DNA from: Oscillatoriophycideae cyanobacterium NC_groundwater_1537_Pr4_S-0.65um_50_18
GTDB taxonomy: Bacteria; Cyanobacteriota; Cyanobacteriia; Elainellales; Elainellaceae
Length of the DNA stretch: 64,000 bases
NCBI GenBank assembly: GCA_016208305.1
Contig: JACQYI010000064.1
Location: 1 to 64,000, forward strand
Direction of reading: 5' to 3'
This document shows positions 27,010 through 35,353 of the stretch, one piece after another. The stretch's first letter is position 1, and each line of letters opens with the position of its first letter. A program made the translations under genes and the position numbers. A model generated the notes under the pieces. The model was not told the origin of the DNA. It saw only the letters and a program-made list of their open reading frames with translations, and made no database searches.

Positions 27010-28083
27010 TTAAAGAACTAAAATACGTTGCAGCCATGCCTCAACTCGATCGCCTAAAGCAGCCATAGAATAGGTGGTTTCGGCGTGCTGGCGGCAGGTA
27101 TAGCGATCGATTTGCTCTAGTTTTTTCATAGCCTCGACCAGTCCCATAACGCTGTCAGGCTCTACAAGCCAGCCTGTTTTGCCGTCTTCCACAATCTCGG
27201 CTGGGCCACCCCGCCGATAGGCAATCACCGGAACGCCGCAGGCTAGAGCTTCGATGGCTACATTGCCAAAAGCCTCTATCCATTTGGGGGTCATCAGCAA
27301 GCCACGACTGCGACCGATCGCCTGTTGCAGCTCGGTCGTAGACAAAAAGCCTTCGTAGCTAATGTTTGCTTCTGGGTAGGTTTGACGGATCGTTTGCCAA
27401 TAGGCTTCATCGGGCATAGCTCCCCAAATCTTTAGGGCAACCCCGGCAGTTTGAGCAGCGGCGATCGCATCTTCAATTCCTTTCTCAGGTGCGATCCGAC
27501 CCACCCAAGCCCAGTAATCTTCTGGCTGTGGCTGAAACTGGTAAAGCGATAAGTCTAGGCCGTTACCTAAGATGACACAGCGATCGCCAAAGGCAAAGGT
27601 ATCTGCCTGAGCGCGGCTATGCACGCCGATCGTTGCAGGATAGCTGTCAATGACTTGAGCGATCGCTGCATCCATAGCATCTGTGAGCGAACCCATGCTA
27701 ACGAGATGGGCAATAGGGCGATCGAAAAAGGGAGTTAGGTAAAACGGCAGCCAGTCATAGGCAAAATTGAGCAACAGGTCATATTTGCCTTGCATTTGCC
27801 TTGCAGCGTCCCACATATTGGCCAGGACGGCATCGACAGGCAAGGTAATGGGCGCATCCCGACCCTGAGTTTGTGCCGTTTCTTGCAGCCTTCCGGGAAT
27901 TTGTGTGATGGGTAAACCTGCTAAGACTGAGCCAGCGGGAGCCACAATGTTGATTTGATGGCCTCGACGCTGCATGGCTTGAGCAATGTTAAGCAGCGTC
28001 AGCTCAACGCCGCCGCCGAGACCTGAGCCAAGGGCACCTACCGAAGTGGAGAGAAAAAGCAACCGTAGAGAAGAGGAAACCAT
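27010..28083 (-). CDS. GT4-family glycosyltransferase
   Basis: 357 residues from the ATG at 28083, which begins 2 bases after the cysS stop; an upstream ATG (28101) would overlap cysS. GT-B fold: N-terminal GGGVELTLLNIAQAMQRRGHQ donor-domain loop, C-terminal domain with WVGRIAPEKGIEDAI, MTPKWIEAFGNVAIEALACGVPVIAYRRGGPAE, the last carrying the E-x7-E nucleotide-sugar motif. Cytosolic or membrane-peripheral; sugar and acceptor unknown. Coupled to cysS by position, without an obvious functional link. Confidence 0.88.
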   Translation of the reverse strand: MVSSSLRLLFLSTSVGALGSGLGGGVELTLLNIAQAMQRRGHQINIVAPAGSVLAGLPITQIPGRLQETAQTQGRDAPITLPVDAVLANMWDAARQMQGKYDLLLNFAYDWLPFYLTPFFDRPIAHLVSMGSLTDAMDAAIAQVIDSYPATIGVHSRAQADTFAFGDRCVILGNGLDLSLYQFQPQPEDYWAWVGRIAPEKGIEDAIAAAQTAGVALKIWGAMPDEAYWQTIRQTYPEANISYEGFLSTTELQQAIGRSRGLLMTPKWIEAFGNVAIEALACGVPVIAYRRGGPAEIVEDGKTGWLVEPDSVMGLVEAMKKLEQIDRYTCRQHAETTYSMAALGDRVEAWLQRILVL

Positions 28084-28085
28084 AG

Positions 28086-29558
28086 TTAGCCTGGATGCCA
28101 CTCCGTTACGCCACCCGGTTTATCGACTAAGACGATGCCCTGAGCTTTGAGCTGATCTCGAATGCGATCGCTCTCCGCAAAATTTTTCGCCTGCTTAGCT
28201 ATCTGACGTTGCTCAATCAGCGCCGTAATTTCACTATCGGTGAGCTTGAGGCTTTCTGGCTCCACAGGCTTTGCTGCTAAGCCCAGAATTTCTGCCAAAA
28301 CGACGAGGGTTTGCCATTGCTGGCGCAGCGTTTGGGCATCAGCTTCTGTCTTGCCTTCGTGCGTTAGGATATTGCCCTCTTTCCGCAACTCTTTGGCTAG
28401 CTCAAATAGAACAGCCACCCCGCCCGATGTGTTGAGATCATCATCCATTGAGGTCTGGAAGCGCTGAACTGGGTCGCTCTCTAGATTGATCCGCATGGCT
28501 GCCGGATCGCCAAAGAAAGGATCTGCGGTATCTGTCCAACCGAGCTTTTCACCAAACTTATAACCAAACAGCAACCCTTCTTTCAGCGTTTCCCAGCTAT
28601 TTTGGACAGCGGCGATCGCCTCGTCGGTAAAGTCGATTGGCTTGCGGTAGTGGGCTTGTAGAATAAACAGCCGCAGCGCCATAGGGTCTAGCCCAGAGTC
28701 GAGCAGCTTGCGAATCGTGGTGAAATTGCCCAAAGATTTAGACATTTTTTCGCCGCCGACATTAACCATGCCGTTGTGCAGCCAGTAGCGCGACAAGGGC
28801 CGACCTGTGGCAGGTTCTGATTGGGCAATCTCATTTTCATGGTGGGGAAAGATCAGATCGCTGCCGCCTGCGTGGATGTCGATTGTGTCACCGAGGCGAT
28901 CGCGTACCATGGCTGAGCATTCAATGTGCCAGCCCGGACGACCTGCCCCCCAAGGCGATTCCCAGGATGGCTCTCCGGGCTTTGCCGCTTTCCAGAGGGC
29001 AAAGTCAAACGGATCTTTTTTCTTAGTCGCTTCTGGATCGGCATCCGTGCGTCCTCCAGCTCCGGCTTGCATGTCTTCTAGCTTGCGTCCGGAGAGTTTG
29101 CCATACTCTGGGAAAGCCCGAACAGAGTAGTACACATCCCCCGAAGCAGGATAGGCATAGCCCTTTTGCTCCAAATCATGAATCAGCCGCTTGATGCCGT
29201 CGAGGGTATGGGTGGCACGCGGATATTCGTTGGCTTCCATGACGTTGAGGCGCGCCATGTCTTCAAAGTAAGCCTGGATGAAGCGTTCGGCCACTTCTTG
29301 CATCGTCGAGCCTTCTGCCTTGGCGCGATTCAAGATTTTGTCGTCAATATCGGTAAAATTCTGCACATAGCGCACGTCATAGCCCCGCCAGCTTAAGTAG
29401 CGTCGCGCAATGTCCCAAATAATGCAGGCTCTGGCGTGACCCAGATGGCAATAGTCGTATACCGTCACACCACAATAGTACATCTTGACTTTCCCTGGCT
29501 CTAGGGATTCAAAGACTTCTTTGCGGCGGGTCAGCGTGTTGTAAAGTTTGAGCGGCAT
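28086..29558 (-). CDS. cysS: Cysteinyl-tRNA synthetase
   Basis: 490 residues, class I synthetase of normal length. Zinc-binding and active-site marks: MYYCGVTVYDYCHLGHAR with the HIGH-type HLGH, GWHIECSAM, HHENEIAQSE, and KMSKSLGN. The C-terminal DALR-type helical domain and a final anticodon-binding segment are present. Followed closely by the glycosyltransferase gene. Confidence 0.97.
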   Translation of the reverse strand: MPLKLYNTLTRRKEVFESLEPGKVKMYYCGVTVYDYCHLGHARACIIWDIARRYLSWRGYDVRYVQNFTDIDDKILNRAKAEGSTMQEVAERFIQAYFEDMARLNVMEANEYPRATHTLDGIKRLIHDLEQKGYAYPASGDVYYSVRAFPEYGKLSGRKLEDMQAGAGGRTDADPEATKKKDPFDFALWKAAKPGEPSWESPWGAGRPGWHIECSAMVRDRLGDTIDIHAGGSDLIFPHHENEIAQSEPATGRPLSRYWLHNGMVNVGGEKMSKSLGNFTTIRKLLDSGLDPMALRLFILQAHYRKPIDFTDEAIAAVQNSWETLKEGLLFGYKFGEKLGWTDTADPFFGDPAAMRINLESDPVQRFQTSMDDDLNTSGGVAVLFELAKELRKEGNILTHEGKTEADAQTLRQQWQTLVVLAEILGLAAKPVEPESLKLTDSEITALIEQRQIAKQAKNFAESDRIRDQLKAQGIVLVDKPGGVTEWHPG

Positions 29559-29655
29559 GGTGAGTTCAGAGATTCTAGAGAGATATGCAAAGCAGCGACA
29601 TTACAACAAAACATCACAACAAATCAGTACGAAATTTAGGGCGTTGCTCTTCTCT

Positions 29656-29714
29656 GGGATAATTTTTTGCTGGAAACGGTGGCGGAGCGGACGTTTCCAG
29701 CAAAAAATTATCCC
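29656..29714. repeat. Long perfect hairpin between divergent genes
   Basis: 22-bp inverted repeat with no mismatch: 29656-29677 (GGGATAATTTTTTGCTGGAAAC) is written here only by its ends GGGATAAT and GGAAAC, and its partner is 29693-29714. The loop is 15 bases. Neither flanking gene ends here, so it is not an ordinary terminator of a known gene. Confidence 0.8.
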
Positions 29715-29863
29715 TTAATTAAGCTATGCCAAGCTAGTACAACATCGGTCAAAGTGTAGTCTTGCTGCACGATCGCTCCTCAATCTCAACGCTCTCAATT
29801 TCACAATAAATACAAAACTCGCCACAACTTGTAGCCACAACTTACGGGTAGACAAGCAATAAT

Positions 29864-29889
29864 AATGATAAGCGAGAGTCGTTCTCATT
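29864..29889 (+). promoter_or_regulatory. Candidate Zur/Fur-type operator
   Basis: Interrupted palindrome AATGATAA-N10-TTCTCATT (7 of 8 arm positions pair), about 115 bases before the COG0523 GTPase. The arms resemble Fur-family half sites (ATGATAAT-like). COG0523 genes are frequently controlled by the zinc regulator Zur, which is the reason for the suggestion. The spacing is wider than in a canonical box. Confidence 0.4.
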
Positions 29890-30005
29890 CCTGAGTTCTC
29901 AGGTCTGAAACAGGTCTAAAACAGGAGCCGTCCCCTAAGGCTATCTAAGCTAAGGCTGTCTGAACCCATCGCTTCCACTATCCTGAACTTTTTTAACGAC
30001 TGGCT

Positions 30006-31247
30006 ATGACCTCAGTAGTGACCTCCACCCGCGCATCTTCTCAAATGGATGATGCCAAACACGGCCTCCCCGTTACCATCATTACCGGATTTTTGGGCAG
30101 CGGCAAGACGACCCTGCTTAACCATATTCTCACCAATCAGGAAGGGATCAAAACCGCTGTCTTGGTGAATGAATTTGGTGAAATCGGCATTGATAACGAG
30201 CTGTTGATCACCCTAGACAACAGTGATGACAACATGGTGGAGCTGAGCAATGGCTGCATCTGCTGTACCATCAACAACGATCTGGTAGAGGCAGTCTATA
30301 AGGTGCTGGAGCGCGGCGATCAGATTGATTACCTCGTCGTTGAAACTACAGGGCTTGCCGATCCTTTACCGATCGCCCTCACCTTTTTGGGCACCGAACT
30401 GCGCGACCTCACCCGCCTAGATTCCATTATTACTCTGGTGGATGCTGAAAACTACAGCTTAGATCTGTTCAACAGCGAAGCTGCCCACAATCAGATTCTC
30501 TACGGCGACATCATTCTGCTAAACAAGGCTGATTTGGTAGATGAAGCCGATCTAGATTCGCTGGAAGTCAAAATTCGAGATGTGAAAGAGGGCGCTAGAA
30601 TTCTCCGCACAAAGCAGTCGAACGTGCCGCTACCGCTGATTCTCAGCGTCGGCTTGTTTGAGTCAGACAAGTACTTTGAGACGAAAGAAGGTCATGGCGA
30701 TCACGAGCATCACGATCACGAGCATCATGATCACGAGCACCACGACCACGGTGATCATGCCCATGATGATCACAAGAGCGATGAACCTCACGAGCATTTC
30801 GGTCATGCCCACCCTGACCAACAGGCTCACGACCATGACGCGCATGACACCCACGACCATGCGGGTTGCGACCACGATCACGGACATTGCGAACATGATC
30901 ACGGCCACCAGCATTCCGATCACTTAGCGATCGATGGCTTCACCTCTATCTCATTCCAGAGCGATCGCCCTTTTGCCATCAAGAAGTTTCAGCATTTTCT
31001 GGATACGCAGCTTCCCGCTTCAGTTTTTCGCGCCAAAGGCATTCTTTGGTTTGATGAAAGCCCTAAGCGTCACATCTTTCACCTTAGCGGCAAGCGGTTT
31101 TCGCTAGATGACACCGAGTGGAAGGGCGCACCCAAAAATCAGCTTGTGCTAATCGGGCAAAACCTAGAGTCTGAAAAACTGCGGCAGCAGATCCAGGACT
31201 GCTTGTGTCTCCCCTCCAAGAATCGCGGCAAGGGCTTTGGCAAATGA
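30006..31247 (+). CDS. COG0523 (CobW/ZagA-type) metallochaperone GTPase with His-rich domain
   Basis: 413 residues. G3E-family GTPase: Walker A GFLGSGKT at 28-35, the metal-binding CICC at 84-87, the Walker B/ETTG region (VVETTGLADP), and NKAD for guanine recognition. Residues about 229-308 hold one of the densest His/Asp runs possible (repeated EHHDH), then a CobW C-terminal domain (about 315-400). Such proteins deliver zinc to client enzymes under zinc shortage; cobalt or other metals are alternatives. A possible Zur-type operator lies upstream. The stop overlaps the start of the next gene by 11 bases. Confidence 0.9.
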   Translation: MTSVVTSTRASSQMDDAKHGLPVTIITGFLGSGKTTLLNHILTNQEGIKTAVLVNEFGEIGIDNELLITLDNSDDNMVELSNGCICCTINNDLVEAVYKVLERGDQIDYLVVETTGLADPLPIALTFLGTELRDLTRLDSIITLVDAENYSLDLFNSEAAHNQILYGDIILLNKADLVDEADLDSLEVKIRDVKEGARILRTKQSNVPLPLILSVGLFESDKYFETKEGHGDHEHHDHEHHDHEHHDHGDHAHDDHKSDEPHEHFGHAHPDQQAHDHDAHDTHDHAGCDHDHGHCEHDHGHQHSDHLAIDGFTSISFQSDRPFAIKKFQHFLDTQLPASVFRAKGILWFDESPKRHIFHLSGKRFSLDDTEWKGAPKNQLVLIGQNLESEKLRQQIQDCLCLPSKNRGKGFGK

Positions 31248-31695
31248 GCCGGACTGCCTCGCTTGCCAAACGCTAACGGGAGCGATCGCTGTTCCTGGCG
31301 GAGTCATTTGGTCAACCGATCACTGGGTTGCCGATCATTGCCTGGGTGCGTTGGGTTTGGGGGCGATCGTCCTCAAAACTCGGCGGCATTGTGAAAACCT
31401 ATGGGATTTGACTTCAGCAGAATCGGCGGAATTGGGTCATGTGCTGAAAACGCTATCGGGCGCTATGGTACAGGCTCTAGGAGCCGATCGCGTTTATGTC
31501 AGCCTTTGGGTCGATCAGTGTCCTTACCATGTCCATTTTGTCCTTCAGCCTCGCTACCCTGATCCTGCGGAAGCGGGGCTGAAGGGCTGGAAATTGCAGG
31601 TTGCCCGACTGTCTCAGGGAAGCCCCGATTCTGAACAGATGGCGATCGCCGCCGAGAAAGTGCGAAACTCCCTGCAAGCCCAAGGCTACTGCTGA
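31237..31695 (+). CDS. HIT-like protein with altered histidine triad
   Basis: 152 residues from a TTG start that overlaps the GTPase gene by 11 bases; no in-frame ATG is near. An N-terminal CLAC pair could bind zinc, as in some HIT and GalT proteins. The C-terminal motif reads CPYHVHFVLQPR: relative to the family H-x-H-x-H-x-x, the first two histidines are kept but the third is Val. HIT enzymes hydrolyse or transfer nucleotidyl groups; retention of the middle (nucleophilic) His means activity is possible. Coupling to the GTPase suggests a link with metal delivery, by inference. Confidence 0.75.
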   Translation: MANEPDCLACQTLTGAIAVPGGVIWSTDHWVADHCLGALGLGAIVLKTRRHCENLWDLTSAESAELGHVLKTLSGAMVQALGADRVYVSLWVDQCPYHVHFVLQPRYPDPAEAGLKGWKLQVARLSQGSPDSEQMAIAAEKVRNSLQAQGYC

Positions 31696-32864
31696 GATAG
31701 CCGCTTTACTTCTGCTCCGGCCAAAAGCTGATGCGCTTCAGTTAGCAATGCCGGAATGCGATCGCTATGAGGACTCTGCGCCAGACAAGCGCTTAGATCT
31801 AGCGTGCTAACCTGATCGGCCTTCGCTCCAGGAAACCAGTCGCCCGCATTGGTTAGCAGGTTATATCGCATCTTGCCATAGCCCACCATGTCGTAGGCGA
31901 TGGCTAGATTGCGCAGCCACAAAATGACCGGAATATTGATTCCACCCGGAGTCTCATGATGTTGCGGTAGACCCACATGCCAAGTGCGAAACCAGTCTTC
32001 GCCCAGCTTGTCGATTGCCGCCTGCTCTAGCCGCTCAATAATAGGCGGCAGAATTTCGTCAGCGCGATCGAGCAATGCTAGGGTTTTCAGATGCTCCTCC
32101 AGATCCTGAGGTCGGGCTGCGCCAATGCTCAGGGTATGAACTTCGGGGTGACTGAGGCAAAACAGGTCGTTAAACACTATCGGACTCAGGGGATAGCAAA
32201 GGTCTACCAACGTTTGAGGTGGGTCGTAGAGATTTCCGCCTTTGTTAGATGGACTAATGATAAATACTCCCATATCGTGACGTTTAGCCGCCTCGATTGC
32301 CGCCCAGTTTCCCTGGTTAATGTAGTACCAATGTAGGTTGACGTAATCAAACTGATCGGTGGCGATCGCCTGCAAAATCAGATCTGTGGGCGCGTGGGTC
32401 GAGAATCCAATGTGTCGAATCCGCCCCTGCCGTTGAAATTTACGGGCAACATCCAAACAGCCGCCTGGCCGCATACATTGCTCAAGCGCTTCGGCACTGT
32501 TGATGCCATGCAGTCCCAATAGATCAACATAGTCCAGCTTAAGATTGGCAAAAGATTGCTCTAGGTTGTGCTGAAACTCTTGGGCGTCGGCGGCTCCTAC
32601 CTTAGTTTGCACAATTAGCTTGTCGCGGGGCAGAGTTGGCAAGATTTCACCGAGTTGAAGTTCTGAGGTACCATAACCTCTTGCAGTTTCGATATGATTA
32701 ATGCCAACCTCTAGTGCTTGCTGAATTGTGGCCTCTAGATTAGCCTGACTGCTGGCTGGGATCTCCAGCATCGGCATATCTTGCCATCTGTACTGATAGC
32801 GCATTCCTCCACAGGAGAACACTGGAATGGATAGCTCTGTACGCCCAAATCTTCGATATTGCAT
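31686..32864 (-). CDS. Aldo/keto reductase
   Basis: 392 residues, COG1453-like. TIM-barrel oxidoreductase using NAD(P)H. The usual tetrad D-Y-K-H appears as Glu59, Tyr64 (ETARGYGTSE), Lys88 (VQTKVG) and His119 (LGLHG), so the Asp is replaced by Glu. Many COG1453 proteins end with a 4Fe-4S ferredoxin-like Cys cluster; no such cysteines exist in this C-terminus, which is helical instead. It converges on the HIT-like gene with a 10-base overlap of the coding ends. Substrate unknown. Confidence 0.85.
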   Translation of the reverse strand: MQYRRFGRTELSIPVFSCGGMRYQYRWQDMPMLEIPASSQANLEATIQQALEVGINHIETARGYGTSELQLGEILPTLPRDKLIVQTKVGAADAQEFQHNLEQSFANLKLDYVDLLGLHGINSAEALEQCMRPGGCLDVARKFQRQGRIRHIGFSTHAPTDLILQAIATDQFDYVNLHWYYINQGNWAAIEAAKRHDMGVFIISPSNKGGNLYDPPQTLVDLCYPLSPIVFNDLFCLSHPEVHTLSIGAARPQDLEEHLKTLALLDRADEILPPIIERLEQAAIDKLGEDWFRTWHVGLPQHHETPGGINIPVILWLRNLAIAYDMVGYGKMRYNLLTNAGDWFPGAKADQVSTLDLSACLAQSPHSDRIPALLTEAHQLLAGAEVKRLSQQ

Positions 32865-33243
32865 AGTCTCTTGGATTGTTGACTTAAGGAAGATATGTGT
32901 TGCTACGGTTGACTCAACCCACTACAAAAATAGCAATAATGATAGATAGCTAGAGTTGATAGATTACTGCTTTACGGGAGGTGGACTTGCATCTGCCGTG
33001 AGCGATCGTTCTTGTCCGGTCTGATGGCGATCGATTCTCGATCGATAAGCTAGATATCACTTTTATGGATAGCGCTTATCTCTTTTTCTTGCTAGAAAAA
33101 GCTGATAAGGTTGCTTCATCCGTCTTTAGACGGAAGAGACAATAGATAAGCAAAGCTAATCTCAAGTAGGGCTGGCCTTAAGTTGATTTCTCAATTCAAA
33201 TCGGCTCCTTTTACATAGTTTTACAAAGTTCCCTCGAAATCTT
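32865..33243. other. Divergent intergenic region with small hairpins
   Basis: About 380 bases. An imperfect hairpin CTTATC...GATAAG (33076-33109) and the palindrome TCCGTCTTTAGACGGA (33119-33134) stand about 110-170 bases before the DUF2325-type gene. No coding frame is supported. Confidence 0.55.
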
Positions 33244-34287
33244 ATGGATATTTCAGACCTTGATGATTTGGAAAGTTCAGTTCAGGATTTACTTTCACTG
33301 GCGAAAATAGAGCTTGAAGAAAAACGACTACAGCAGCAGCGTGATGAACAGATTCACCAGGAAATAGGCAAAATTAAGCAGCGATTAGAGCCTTTACTCG
33401 CCCAAGTTGAACAAATGCTGTCTCAGCTCGTTTCAGAAGATTTTGTGGACAGCATGACTCGACAAAAGCTAGAAGAAAAAGCGGCTGACCTCAAACAAAA
33501 ACTGGATGATGCGCCGCTGCTAGCGACTCAAACGATCGATCGCCAAATGCTGCTCAACGAAGAACGGCTGCTGGATGAACGACTCACTGAACAAACCAAT
33601 CGCTGGCGACAGGCGCTAAAAGCCGACTTGCTAGAAATGATTTCGGAACAAGAAGACTTCTTTAGCGCCACCGATGCCTCGATTGCCGTTCGAGCCTATG
33701 TGCATGATCTCAAAGCGATCGGCGCTTTAGAGGAAGTGGTAGATGCTTTAATTACCCAAATCAATGATCATAGTGAGGAAGGCCCTGTCGCCCGTCTACG
33801 GGGCAGCCATGAGCAAACCCTGGCATTTATTTACAACAAGGCACTAGAGAATCGATCGCGGGTAGAGCGTGCGCCCGATGTTCAGCCTCGCGTGCGCCAC
33901 CGCACCTCTGAAAAGCGTCCTAATCCCTATGGTGTGCTTGCAGGAAAAGTCGTAATTTTTGGCGGACACGATCGCTTGGAAACCGTGATTCGAAACCGCC
34001 TTCGCGATTCGGATGTCAACTTAATTTGGTGTACTGCCCAGGCGGGGCCGCAAATTGCCGGACAGTCTGAGAGCCACATTGTCACGGCTGACCTGATTTT
34101 GATCATCACAGGCTACACAAGCCATAAGCTGACGGACAAAGCTGTGCAAGCGGCGCAAAGAGCAGGCAAAAATGTAGAAATGATCAACACAACAGGTGTG
34201 GTTAGAGTTTTGGAGGCGATCGAGTATGGGCTGAAATCTCAGCAATTGGCTCGCCGTCTCAAAAGCCATTACTCAAAACCTGCATGA
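33244..34287 (+). CDS. Coiled-coil protein with C-terminal DUF2325-like domain
   Basis: 347 residues, soluble. Residues about 1-180 are strongly helical and charged with two coiled-coil blocks (about 20-65 and 70-120). Residues about 225-335 match the DUF2325 pattern: VVIFGGHDRLETVIRNRL, then ADLILIITGYTSHKLTDKAV and a final segment NVEMINTTGVVRVLEAI. DUF2325 looks like a Rossmann-type binding domain of unknown role, often in proteins with helical N-termini. No clear ribosome site at the ATG. Convergent with rpiA across a strong hairpin. Confidence 0.75.
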   Translation: MDISDLDDLESSVQDLLSLAKIELEEKRLQQQRDEQIHQEIGKIKQRLEPLLAQVEQMLSQLVSEDFVDSMTRQKLEEKAADLKQKLDDAPLLATQTIDRQMLLNEERLLDERLTEQTNRWRQALKADLLEMISEQEDFFSATDASIAVRAYVHDLKAIGALEEVVDALITQINDHSEEGPVARLRGSHEQTLAFIYNKALENRSRVERAPDVQPRVRHRTSEKRPNPYGVLAGKVVIFGGHDRLETVIRNRLRDSDVNLIWCTAQAGPQIAGQSESHIVTADLILIITGYTSHKLTDKAVQAAQRAGKNVEMINTTGVVRVLEAIEYGLKSQQLARRLKSHYSKPA

Positions 34288-34340
34288 GGCTCAAGCTGCA
34301 TAAGGCATAAAAACTTTCGGTATTGCTCAACCCGGCGATG

Positions 34341-34388
34341 AGATTTATTTTGGGAGACGCACAGAGCGGTAGCTCCCAAAATAAATCT
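34341..34388. terminator. Bidirectional terminator between the DUF2325-type gene and rpiA
   Basis: Perfect 16-bp stem AGATTTATTTTGGGAG (34341-34356) / CTCCCAAAATAAATCT (34373-34388) with a 16-base loop, centred between two convergent stop codons. AT-rich outer stem gives U-rich tails on both strands. Confidence 0.88.
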
Positions 34389-34414
34389 TATTGCTGAAAT
34401 CAGTAGCGCTGTTT

Positions 34415-35125
34415 TTAGAACTCGCGAACGCTGGGTTTGCCCTCAATAATTTCGCCGATCAAGATCAGATCCGCTACACCCACAAACAGCCCGTTTTCCA
34501 AAACGCCAGGAATATTGTTGAGGGTTTTCTCTAGCTCAGCCGGATTCTCGATCGCTGCAAAAGTGACATCTAAGACCATGTTGCCTTGGTCGGTAATCAC
34601 GGGACCATCTTTTTTAATTCCCATGCGCAGTTCTGACTTGCCCCCCAGCTTGGCGATCGCATGGGTTACAGGAGTTACAGCCATAGGCAGCACTTCGACG
34701 GGCAGCGCAAACGTTGAGCCAAGGCGATCGACCATTTTGCTGCTGTCTACGACCACAATAAATTCTTTGGCCAGAGAGTCCACAATTTTTTCGCGCGTAT
34801 GGGCTGCTCCGCCCCCTTTGATCAAATTCTTTTGAGGATCAACTTCATCGGCTCCATCGATAGCGATATCGATAGTATCAACATCATCTAGCGTCACCAG
34901 AGGTATGCCATACTTTTTCGCTAGCACTGAAGCCTGAAAGGATGTCGGCACTCCCTTAATATTTTGGAGTTCGCCTGACTTGAGGCGATCGCCCAAGAAT
35001 TGGATGGCAAAGGCGGTGGTCGATCCGGTTCCCAGCCCAACGATCGAACCCGACTGCACCCGCGCTGCCGCTGCTCGACCTACCTCTTGCTTCATTACCT
35101 TAACCGGATCAAGTTCTTCCGTCAT
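34415..35125 (-). CDS. rpiA: Ribose-5-phosphate isomerase A
   Basis: 236 residues, normal length. Interconverts ribose-5-phosphate and ribulose-5-phosphate, needed for the Calvin cycle and the pentose phosphate pathway. Family marks: [13 protein letters not shown] near 30-42, DGADEVDP (about 91-98) and [12 protein letters not shown] (about 102-113) carrying the catalytic Asp, Glu and Lys. Monocistronic. Confidence 0.96.
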   Translation of the reverse strand: MTEELDPVKVMKQEVGRAAAARVQSGSIVGLGTGSTTAFAIQFLGDRLKSGELQNIKGVPTSFQASVLAKKYGIPLVTLDDVDTIDIAIDGADEVDPQKNLIKGGGAAHTREKIVDSLAKEFIVVVDSSKMVDRLGSTFALPVEVLPMAVTPVTHAIAKLGGKSELRMGIKKDGPVITDQGNMVLDVTFAAIENPAELEKTLNNIPGVLENGLFVGVADLILIGEIIEGKPSVREF

Positions 35126-35277
35126 TGCGCAAGCTCCTCAAAACTGACTGAAATATACAGGTTCCATATTCCCACAATCCTGTAAGGGTATTGAGGGAGA
35201 GCCGGGTAGGGTTGGTAGGTTTCCATTCTCCGCACCTTATGATCTGTAGCCGTCATTATCGGGCTTAGACCATTTTT

Positions 35278-35302
35278 GAGGGCGCGCAGAGCGCGCCCTC
35301 AC
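35278..35302. terminator. GC-rich hairpin downstream of desB
   Basis: Perfect 11-bp stem TGAGGGCGCGC / GCGCGCCCTCA with a 3-base loop, about 50 bases past the desB stop. A T5 run precedes it on the plus strand, but no T-run follows it on the minus strand, so termination would be inefficient or rely on other factors. Confidence 0.6.
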
Positions 35303-35353
35303 TGCTGTGAATGTAGCTATGTCAGCTATCTGTTCCCTCTAGCCCGATCGCTT

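Larger units (their letters stand above)
29559..30005. other. Divergent region between cysS and the COG0523 gene
   Basis: About 450 bases holding a 22-bp perfect hairpin (29656-29714), a repeated GCCACAACTT (29821-29830 and 29834-29843) and a candidate metal-regulator operator (29864-29889). No coding frame is supported. Confidence 0.6.

Noticed and set aside
30658-30927. Two 86-89 codon frames on both strands within the COG0523 gene
   Set aside because: They are frame-shifted and antisense readings of the His-rich repeat, giving Thr/Ile/Met or Val/Met monotony.
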